Shown: positions 57,744-64,000 of the stretch, one piece after another | Position numbering within the stretch: the stretch's first letter is position 1 | How the letters are laid out: the number at the start of each line of letters is the position of its first letter | DNA from: Steroidobacteraceae bacterium | GTDB taxonomy: Bacteria; Pseudomonadota; Gammaproteobacteria; Steroidobacterales; Steroidobacteraceae | Direction: 5' to 3' | Assembly (NCBI GenBank): GCA_025458865.1 | Contig: JALORP010000004.1 | Span: forward strand, 52,540-116,539 | DNA length: 64,000 bases | Notes under the pieces: generated by a model | What the model was told of the DNA's origin: nothing | The model's input: the letters and a program-made list of their open reading frames with translations, nothing else | Databases searched by the model: none | Program-made: the position numbers and the translations under genes

Positions 57744-58166
57744 ATGACAGAGCAGTACTCCACCCCGGCGGGTCCAGGGCCCGTCGATCCAGGCCTCGTC
57801 ACCTATACGCACGTCATCTACGCGCTGCACGCGCTGTCCGCCGCGATCGGCATCCTCGGCGCGGCCAGCATCGTCGGCTCCTTCGTCTTCGGGGTGCCGT
57901 CCATCGTCGCCGTGATCATGAACTACGCGCGCCGCTCCGACGTGCGCGGCACCTGGCTCGACTCGCATTTCGGCTGGCAGATCCGCACCTTCTGGTATGC
58001 CCTGCTGATGGCGACGATCGTCTTCCTGCTGTCGCTGCCGCTCATGATCGTCTTCGTCGGATTCTTCACCGCCGCGATCGGGATCTTCGTGATCGGCCTG
58101 TGGATCGTGTACCGCGTGGCCCGCGGCTGGCTCGCGCTGAACGACCGGCGTCCCGTCGGAGCCTGA
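57744..58166 (+). CDS. DUF4870-like small membrane protein
   Basis: A 140-residue protein with three or four helices. TWLDSHFGWQIRTFWYALLM resembles the conserved H..(F/W)Q.RTFW segment of DUF4870-type and related small membrane proteins. GGAGGGG lies upstream of ATG 57744. Function unknown. It converges with the MATE gene, 28 bases away. Confidence 0.75.
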   Translation: MTEQYSTPAGPGPVDPGLVTYTHVIYALHALSAAIGILGAASIVGSFVFGVPSIVAVIMNYARRSDVRGTWLDSHFGWQIRTFWYALLMATIVFLLSLPLMIVFVGFFTAAIGIFVIGLWIVYRVARGWLALNDRRPVGA

Positions 58167-58194
58167 CCCGCGGCGCCGCCAGGGCCTGTTAACG

Positions 58195-59559
58195 CTACTG
58201 CGATTGCTGCGTTGCAATCGGCAAGGCGGGCAGCAGCCCGCCGCGACGGGCCAGTCGCCACAGCACCCAGGCCTGCGCGGCGCCGCGCGCGGCGAAGAAG
58301 AGCAGGAAGGCCATCCACAGCCCGTGGTTGCCGAGCGGCTGCAGCACCCACCAGGCCGGCAGGTAGACCGCGAGCGCGGCGAACAGCATGGTGTCACGCA
58401 TCTGCCGCGTGAGCGTCGCGCCGACGAACACCCCGTCGAAGAGGAAGGCCCAGCCCCCGACGAGCGGCACGGCGACGAGCCAGGGCAGGTATTCGCGCGC
58501 GAGCGCGCGAAGAGGCGCCTGGGTGGTCATGAGGTCCACGAGCAGCGGCCCGACCAGCCAGAACAGCGCCGACAGGGCCAGCGACACGCCGAGCGTCCAC
58601 TGCGCCGACAGCCCGAGCGCGCGCCGTAGCATCGAACCGTCGCGGGCGCCGACCGCCCGGCCGATCAGCGACTCGGCGGCGTTCGCGAACCCGTCCAGCG
58701 CGTAGGACGCCAGGTAGAGGAAGTTCAGCAGCAGCGCGTTGGCCGCGAGCACCGCGCTGCCGAAGCGCGCGCCCATCGCCGTCAGGAAGGCGAAGCACAG
58801 CATCAGCGCGAGGGTCCTCAGGAGCAGCGGCAGGTTCACCGCGAGGAATTGGCTCCAGGGCGGGGCCGCGGCGCGGGCCGGGGCGCCCGCCGCGCGGCGC
58901 GCCCGAAGCGCGAGCCAAAGCCCCAGCGCGATGCCCGAGTATTCCGCGATCACGGTGGCGAGCGCCACGCCGCGGGCCGCGAGGCCGAAGCCGAGCACGA
59001 AGGCGAAGTCGAGGACGACATTGAGGCCATTGACGAGCAGCACGATGGCGAGCGGCGAGCGGCCGTCGCCGCGGCCGATGAACCAGCCGGTCAGCACGAA
59101 TAGCGCGAGCGTGGCCGGCGCGCCGAGGAGCCTCGTGTCGAAGTAATCCGACGCCTCGGCGAGCGCCGCGGGCTCGGGGCTGATCAGGGCGAAGGCGACG
59201 ATTCGCAGCGGCGTGGCCAGCAGCACCAGCAGGGCCGAGAGGCCGAGCGCAACCACGAGGCCCTGCCGGAGGATCGCGAGGCTCGCCGCCTCGTCGCGCG
59301 CGCCGTGCGCCTGCGCCGCGAGGCCGGTGGTGCCCATGCGCAGGAAGTTGAGCGCCGTGAACAGCAGGCTGAACACCGTCGCGCCGACGGCCACGCCCGC
59401 GAGGCTCGCCGGGTCGTCGAGCCGGCCGACCGCGGCGGCGTCCGCGATGCCCACGAGCGGCACCGTGACGTTGGCGAGGATCATCGGCAGCGCGACGTCG
59501 AGCACGTCGCGGTGCCCGATGGCGCGTGCGCTCGCGCCGGCGCGTAGGGGCGGGGCCAT
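58195..59559 (-). CDS. MATE-family efflux transporter (DinF-like)
   Basis: A 454-residue, 12-helix multidrug and toxic-compound exporter. The N-terminal half shows ALPMILANVTVPLVGIADAA and FLRMGTTGLAAQAHGARDE, the DinF-subfamily opening. The second half contains ALDGFANAAESLIGRAVG. Exporters of this kind use proton or sodium gradients; the substrate is unknown. It is divergent from kynA, 89 bases away. Confidence 0.9.
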   Translation of the reverse strand: MAPPLRAGASARAIGHRDVLDVALPMILANVTVPLVGIADAAAVGRLDDPASLAGVAVGATVFSLLFTALNFLRMGTTGLAAQAHGARDEAASLAILRQGLVVALGLSALLVLLATPLRIVAFALISPEPAALAEASDYFDTRLLGAPATLALFVLTGWFIGRGDGRSPLAIVLLVNGLNVVLDFAFVLGFGLAARGVALATVIAEYSGIALGLWLALRARRAAGAPARAAAPPWSQFLAVNLPLLLRTLALMLCFAFLTAMGARFGSAVLAANALLLNFLYLASYALDGFANAAESLIGRAVGARDGSMLRRALGLSAQWTLGVSLALSALFWLVGPLLVDLMTTQAPLRALAREYLPWLVAVPLVGGWAFLFDGVFVGATLTRQMRDTMLFAALAVYLPAWWVLQPLGNHGLWMAFLLFFAARGAAQAWVLWRLARRGGLLPALPIATQQSQ

Positions 59560-59648
59560 GCGGCGATCTTACCGCGCAGCGGCGAACCGCCCGGGCCTCG
59601 ACATCCCCGCCGGGGCCGCGCATCCTTGCCCCCCTGACGAGCACCGAC

Positions 59649-60506
59649 ATGTCCTCCAGCAATACGCCCCACGACCCTGCTGCCGGCGCGCCCGTGGCCT
59701 CCGAGGCCGTTCACTGGGACCCGGACATCAGCTACTCGAGCTACCTCCAGCTCGACCGGCTGCTCGACTGCCAGAAGCCGCGCTCGGCGGAGCACGACGA
59801 GATGCTCTTCATCGTCATCCACCAGGCTTCGGAGCTGTGGATCAAGCTCTGCATCTTCGAGATCGAGGCGGCAATGCGGCGCATCGAGGCCGGCGACATC
59901 GGCCCCGCGCTCAAGATGCTCGCGCGCGTCGCGCGCATCCAGGACCAGCTCACGCAGTCCTGGGCGGTGCTCTCGACGCTGACGCCCGCCGACTACGGCC
60001 GGTTCCGGGACGCGCTGGGCCAGAGTTCCGGTTTTCAGTCATGGCAGTACCGCCAGCTCGAGTTCCGCCTCGGCAACAAGCACGAGGCGATGATCCGCGC
60101 GTACCGCGGCAACCCGTCTGCGCACGCGCTGCTCACGCGCGTGCTGCGCGAGCCGGGCCTGTACGACGTGGTGCTGAAGCAGATGGGCCGCCGCGGCTTC
60201 GCGATCCCCGCGGAGCGCCTCGAGCGCGACTGGTCGCTGCCCTGCGAGCCGCATCCCGGGGTGGAGGCCTGCTGGGCCGAGGTTTACGCGGCCACGGAGC
60301 GGCACTGGGAGATGTACGACCTGGCCGAGAAGCTCGTGGACCTCGACCACCAGTTCCAGCGCTGGCGCTTCGAGCACATGAAGACGGTCGAGCGCATCAT
60401 CGGCTACAAGCGCGGCACCGGGGGCACCTCGGGCGTCGCCTACCTCGTGAAGGCGATGGAGCGCCGCCTGTTCCCCGAACTGTGGAGCGTGAGGACCGGA
60501 CTGTGA
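59649..60506 (+). CDS. kynA: Tryptophan 2,3-dioxygenase
   Basis: A 285-residue haem dioxygenase opening the indole ring of tryptophan to N-formylkynurenine. H58 (IVIHQASELW) is the substrate-side histidine and H243 (FEHMKTVERIIG) the probable haem ligand; the GTGGTSGV loop follows it. Start ATG 59649 gives normal length. Its stop overlaps the kynU start. No kynurenine formamidase gene is adjacent. Confidence 0.95.
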   Translation: MSSSNTPHDPAAGAPVASEAVHWDPDISYSSYLQLDRLLDCQKPRSAEHDEMLFIVIHQASELWIKLCIFEIEAAMRRIEAGDIGPALKMLARVARIQDQLTQSWAVLSTLTPADYGRFRDALGQSSGFQSWQYRQLEFRLGNKHEAMIRAYRGNPSAHALLTRVLREPGLYDVVLKQMGRRGFAIPAERLERDWSLPCEPHPGVEACWAEVYAATERHWEMYDLAEKLVDLDHQFQRWRFEHMKTVERIIGYKRGTGGTSGVAYLVKAMERRLFPELWSVRTGL

Positions 60507-61756
60507 GCGCGCCCACGGGCGGCATGAGTCGCGCACGCTGCGTCGAGCTCGACCGGGCTGACCCGCTGGCAAGCCGGCGCGGTGCCTTCGTGCTCGACGA
60601 GGGCCGCATCTACCTCGACGGCAATTCCCTGGGGCCGCTCACGCACGCGGCCCGCCGGCGCGTGCAGGAGGTTCTCGACCACGAGTGGGGCCGCGACCTC
60701 ATCGCCGGCTGGAACCTGCACGGCTGGATCGACCTGCCGGCGCGGCTCGGTGCCCGCATCGCGCCGCTCATCGGCGCGGCGGCCGCGGATGTCGTGGTGG
60801 GCGACTCGACGTCGGTGAACCTCTTCAAGCTCGCAGCCTCGTTCATGCGCGATGCCGCGCCGCGGACCCGCGTGGTCACCGAGCTCGGCAATTTCCCGAC
60901 GGATCTCTACGTGCTCCAGGGACTCGCCGACCTGATGCCTGGGCGTGTGGAGCTCGCGGCGGTGCCGCGCGGCGACGTAGCGGGGGCGATCGACGAGCGC
61001 ACGGCCCTCGTGGTGCTGACGCACGTGCACTACAAGACCGCCGAGACCTACGACCTCGCCGAAGTGACCGCCGCGGCGCACGAGCGCGGCGCAGCGGTGC
61101 TGTGGGACCTGTCGCACAGCGTCGGCGCACTGCCCGTGGATCTGGGCTCCGCGCGGGCCGACCTGGCCGTGGGCTGCACCTACAAGTACCTGAATGGCGG
61201 ACCCGGCGCGCCGGCCTTCCTGTACGTGCGGCCGGACCTGCAGGCGCGGCTCGAGCCGGCGATCGCCGGCTGGCTGGGCCACGAGGCGCCGTTCGCCTTC
61301 GACGACGACTACAGGCCCGCCGCCGGCGTCGCCCGCCACTGCGCCGGCACGCCGGGTATCCTCGGCATGGCGGCGCTCGACGGCGCCCTCGAGGTGTTCG
61401 ATGGGCTCGACCTGATCGCGCTGCGCGCCAAGTCGCTCGCGCTCACGGACCTGTTCATCGGACTCGTCGAGGCGCGCTGCGCTCCCCACGGGCTCGAACT
61501 CGTCACGCCGCGCGAGCCCGCGCGGCGCGGCAGCCACGTGTCCTTCCGCCATCCCGAGGGCTACGGGATCATCCAGGCCCTGATCGCACGCGGGGTGACG
61601 GGCGACTTCCGCGCGCCGGACGTGCTGCGCTTCGGCTTCACGCCGCTCTACACCCGCTACGTGGACGTATGGGATGCGGTCGAGGCGCTCGTGGCGGTGC
61701 TCGACGGCCGCGAGTGGAGCCGCACCGAGCATCGCCACCGCCGCACCGTGACCTGA
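60503..61756 (+). CDS. kynU: Kynureninase
   Basis: A 417-residue pyridoxal-phosphate enzyme that splits kynurenine into anthranilate and alanine. YLDGNSLGPL, GDSTSVNLFKL, LWDLSHSVGALPVDL and the lysine site CTYKYLNGGPGAPAFLYV are intact. The start GTG 60503 overlaps the kynA stop (GTGA) with GAGG upstream; an ATG at 60524 is a weaker alternative. With KynA it forms the kynurenine route except for the formamidase. Confidence 0.94.
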   Translation: MSAPTGGMSRARCVELDRADPLASRRGAFVLDEGRIYLDGNSLGPLTHAARRRVQEVLDHEWGRDLIAGWNLHGWIDLPARLGARIAPLIGAAAADVVVGDSTSVNLFKLAASFMRDAAPRTRVVTELGNFPTDLYVLQGLADLMPGRVELAAVPRGDVAGAIDERTALVVLTHVHYKTAETYDLAEVTAAAHERGAAVLWDLSHSVGALPVDLGSARADLAVGCTYKYLNGGPGAPAFLYVRPDLQARLEPAIAGWLGHEAPFAFDDDYRPAAGVARHCAGTPGILGMAALDGALEVFDGLDLIALRAKSLALTDLFIGLVEARCAPHGLELVTPREPARRGSHVSFRHPEGYGIIQALIARGVTGDFRAPDVLRFGFTPLYTRYVDVWDAVEALVAVLDGREWSRTEHRHRRTVT

Positions 61757-61842
61757 GCGCACGGTTTGGGCCGTCCGGCGGCCGGGAGTAACATCGGGAC
61801 AGTCCGGCCGCATCCGCGGGCCGGGGAGAGCCGGAGGAAGGC

Positions 61843-62124
61843 ATGGTCGCTGCGCTCGTGATGATCAAGGCGGAGACGGACAAGGTGACGGCGCTTGCCG
61901 GGGCGCTGACCGAGACCGAGGGCGTGAGCGAGGTGTTCTCCGTCGCCGGCCGCTGGGACCTCGTCGCAATCGTGCGCACGCGCGACAACGAGGCGCTCGC
62001 GACGGTGGTGACGGACCGGATCCGCAAGCTCCCCGGCATCGCGGCCTCCGAGACCCTCATCGCGTTTCGCAGCTATTCCCGCCGCGAGCTCGAGGCCGGG
62101 TTCTCCCTCGGCGTGGACGACTGA
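61843..62124 (+). CDS. Stand-alone RAM (Lrp/AsnC ligand-binding) domain protein
   Basis: A 93-residue protein consisting of only the Lrp/AsnC effector-binding domain (GVSEVFSVAGRWDLVAIV, then LPGIAASETLIAFRSYSR). It has no DNA-binding helix-turn-helix. Such single-domain proteins bind amino acids and may modulate full-length Lrp relatives. GGAGGAA lies upstream of the ATG. It lies 86 bases after kynU on the same strand and might sense a tryptophan-pathway amino acid; that is only inference. Confidence 0.88.
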   Translation: MVAALVMIKAETDKVTALAGALTETEGVSEVFSVAGRWDLVAIVRTRDNEALATVVTDRIRKLPGIAASETLIAFRSYSRRELEAGFSLGVDD

Positions 62125-62472
62125 CCGGCGCACCGCGCCCGCGAACTGCGTCACGTTTCCCCGGCGGGGCTCCAGTCCGCCCCTGCCTGCACGCGCGTGC
62201 CCGACCCTTGGCGAGGGCGCGAACTGATCGGCAGCAGGCGCCGAAACTTTAGCGCTCGAGTCCGCCCTCGCGTCAAACCGCGACACGAGTCACAGCGCGC
62301 CCGCGGACATATTTCGAAAGATGCGCGCCACTTGATCGGGGGTCCGGCTCGCGCGACGTGAAGACACGCCGGCGAGGCGGCCACGATCCGGAACTGGTCC
62401 AGGCCTCGTCGGCGGAAAGCGCTGCGGGTCGCTGGCCCCAGGCACCCCAATCGGAACAAGGAGCACTGAAAC
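62125..62472. other. Noncoding gap upstream of the pilus genes
   Basis: I see no gene in these 348 bases. They contain a perfect 12-base palindrome GCACGCGCGTGC (62189-62200) and a short AT-richer patch (62270-62345). The pilus promoter probably lies here, but I could not identify -35 and -10 elements with confidence. Confidence 0.5.
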
Positions 62473-62970
62473 ATGAACAAGCAGATTGCCGCCCCGATCG
62501 CCGCCGCCGTCCTGATGGCGCTGTCGGGCACCGCCGGGTCGGCGGAGAGGTCGACGACGCTCAACGTCTCGGCCACCGTCACGACCAATTGCGCCATCAG
62601 CGCCGGCGCCATCGACTTCGGCGTCTTCGACGGCGCGAACGACGTCACGAGGACATCCACGATCGCCGTTCGCTGCACCAACGGCACGCCGTTCAACGTG
62701 AACCTGAGCACAGGCAACTCCGGCGACTTCACGGCCCGCGAGTTGCGCAGCGGAGCCGACGCGCTCGTGTACAACCTGTACACCTCCGGCACCTTCGGCA
62801 CCGTCTGGGGCGACGCCACCGGCGCCACCGGCCGCCTCGGCGGGACGGGCGGCGGCATGGGCTCGGCCCGGAACCTGACGGTGCATGCCCGGCTGCGCGC
62901 CCAGGACAACCAGGGCGACTTCGACACCGGCACCTATACCGACGTCGTGACCGCGACGGTCGTCTACTGA
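62473..62970 (+). CDS. Spore coat U domain pilin-like protein (Csu type)
   Basis: A 165-residue secreted subunit with signal peptide (cleavage near AGSAE) and the SCPU domain (NVSATVTTNCAISAGAIDFG; ARLRAQDNQGDFDTGTYTD). This is the major or minor subunit type of archaic (sigma) chaperone-usher pili such as Csu, used for surface attachment. AAGGAG lies 9 bases before the ATG. It is followed by its chaperone after 7 bases. Confidence 0.88.
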   Translation: MNKQIAAPIAAAVLMALSGTAGSAERSTTLNVSATVTTNCAISAGAIDFGVFDGANDVTRTSTIAVRCTNGTPFNVNLSTGNSGDFTARELRSGADALVYNLYTSGTFGTVWGDATGATGRLGGTGGGMGSARNLTVHARLRAQDNQGDFDTGTYTDVVTATVVY

Positions 62971-62977
62971 GCCAGCC

Positions 62978-63721
62978 ATGCGCGCGCGGGCCCTCATCCT
63001 TGCAGCGCTGGCGTCGGCGACGGCCTTCGGGTCGTCGCCGGCGCATGCCGGCTCGTTCTCGATCTCGCCGGTGCGGGTCGAGCTGTCGTCCGGCGCAGCG
63101 ACCAGCGCGCTGACCCTCCGCAACCAGGAGGCGACGCCCGTCGTCGTCCAGGCGGAAGCCATGCTCTGGGAGCAGGCCGAGGGCCGGGACCAGCTGACGC
63201 CGACCCGCGACCTGCTGGTGAGCCCAGCGGTGTTCACGCTGCCGGGCAATGGCTCGCAGCTGGTCCGGGTGGCGCTTCGGCGCGAGGCCGACCCTGGGCG
63301 AGAGCTCAGCTACCGGTTGCTCCTGACCGAGGTTCCCCAGCAGTCGGGCGCGGGATTCACCGGGCTCAGCGTCGCGCTGCGGCTCAGCCTGCCGGTCTTC
63401 GTTTCGGCCGCCGCGGCAACCGGGGCCCGGCTCGAGTGGTCCGCGGCGCGTGAAGCCGACGGCGCACTGTCGGTCACGGCACGCAACGCCGGCAGCGCAC
63501 ATGCGCGCATCCTGAACTTCAGCGTGGCGCCTGCCGTGGATGGCGCGGCCGCGATTCCGCAGGACGTGACGGCGTACGTCCTGCCGGGCCAGGCGCGCAC
63601 CTGGACGCTCGGCAGCCTCCAGAGCGGATCGAGCCCGGTCAGCGACTGGCTCCGGTTGCGGGTGAAGGGAACCACCGAAGCCGGCGACTTCGAGGTGGAG
63701 ACCCGTCTCGCGGAGCCGTGA
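62978..63721 (+). CDS. Archaic pilus periplasmic chaperone (CsuC-like)
   Basis: A 247-residue PapD-like chaperone with a signal peptide (cleavage near PAHA). FSISPVRVELSSGAATSALTLRN and SQLVRVALRR belong to the first Ig-like domain that donates a strand to pilus subunits; a second Ig-like domain follows. Located between the subunit and usher genes as in csu-type loci. Confidence 0.88.
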   Translation: MRARALILAALASATAFGSSPAHAGSFSISPVRVELSSGAATSALTLRNQEATPVVVQAEAMLWEQAEGRDQLTPTRDLLVSPAVFTLPGNGSQLVRVALRREADPGRELSYRLLLTEVPQQSGAGFTGLSVALRLSLPVFVSAAAATGARLEWSAAREADGALSVTARNAGSAHARILNFSVAPAVDGAAAIPQDVTAYVLPGQARTWTLGSLQSGSSPVSDWLRLRVKGTTEAGDFEVETRLAEP

Positions 63722-63724
63722 GCC

Positions 63725-64000
63725 GTGTGGCGCCTGTGGCTCCCGGCGATGTCGCTCGCGTTCGCCACCACGGCGGCCGCCGGTCTCCCGCCGGCGCCGG
63801 CCGAGCCGGCCATCGTCGAGCTGCGTCTCAACGAGCAGGCTCAGGGCCCGACCCTCGTCGTTCGCCGGGACCTCGACGGCGCGCTGCTGGTCCGCACCGC
63901 CGACCTGCCCGCGCTGCGCCTCCGGATGCCGCCGGGCGCACCCGTGACGATCGACGGTGAGCAGTACGTGCGCATCGGGCCGGAGGCGGGGGCGACGGTC
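63725..64000 (+). CDS. Outer-membrane usher, N-terminal part (cut by window end)
   Basis: Ninety-two codons from GTG 63725 stay open to the last base. A signal peptide (LWLPAMSLAFATTAAAG) is followed by AIVELRLNEQAQGPTLVVRR, the N-terminal domain opening of archaic ushers, which bind chaperone-subunit complexes and secrete them. Only the N-terminal domain is in the window. The order subunit - chaperone - usher matches Csu-like loci. Confidence 0.8.
   Translation, partial: MWRLWLPAMSLAFATTAAAGLPPAPAEPAIVELRLNEQAQGPTLVVRRDLDGALLVRTADLPALRLRMPPGAPVTIDGEQYVRIGPEAGATV

Overview
The window is about 70 percent G+C and densely coded. Ribosome sites, gene order and protein relatives (TamAB, YdbH/YdbL, MnhA-G, GltBD, KynA/KynU, NudC, YciH) point to a Gammaproteobacterium, probably of the Xanthomonadales/Steroidobacterales/Nevskiales kind; the sequence alone does not fix genus or family. 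I saw no rRNA, tRNA, CRISPR array or intact transposase.

Layout. Positions 1-6700 hold a secreted protein, a class I fumarase coupled to yciH, an alanyl-tRNA editing protein overlapping the remnant of a metal efflux gene, and an MscS-type channel. From 24743 down to 6160 nearly everything reads on the minus strand. First comes a nudC - DUF4126 - NRDE/TANGO2 - tamA - tamB run with three ATGA overlaps. Then comes an eight-gene arginine operon (argR, argG, a DUF1611/DgcN-like P-loop protein, argC, argD, an N-acylornithine-type carbamoyltransferase, argB, argH) behind a promoter with two tandem ARG boxes. A gamma-glutamyltransferase and a small periplasmic protein follow. At 24807-25072 a 266-base element with perfect 20-base terminal inverted repeats and two internal hairpin arms runs into the 3' end of an FlhC-like gene. 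That gene faces a divergent gene whose product looks like two fused FlhD units.

Positions 26400-35825 carry a DUF2784 protein, a YadGH-type ABC exporter, YedK (SRAP), YdbL/YdbH envelope proteins around a repeat-rich gap, a membrane-anchored response regulator, a YheT-like hydrolase and a YebE-like protein. Positions 35957-42265 are a complete Mrp cation/proton antiporter operon (A and B fused, then C, D, E, F, G) ending in a translationally coupled SPOR lipoprotein. Positions 42621-48209 are an envelope-rich block (DUF3313, two beta-barrels, a lipoprotein) around a thiamine-diphosphate enzyme. An RRM protein with a good terminator, an EamA exporter and gltBD follow; gltB has a strong promoter touching a 15-base palindrome. 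After gltD a long inverted repeat overlaps the start of a possible 38-residue membrane protein. The right end holds a glycine-zipper protein between REP-like repeats, a MATE exporter, kynA-kynU, a stand-alone RAM-domain protein and the first three genes of an archaic (Csu-type) chaperone-usher pilus, the usher being cut by the window end.

The two most promising leads are: (1) the P-loop protein inside the arginine operon, which shares motifs with DUF1611 (DgcN, reported as a D-glutamate N-acetyltransferase) and could supply the N-acetylglutamate synthase step that no visible gene covers; and (2) the divergent FlhC-like / tandem-FlhD-like pair with palindromes between them and no flagellar gene nearby.
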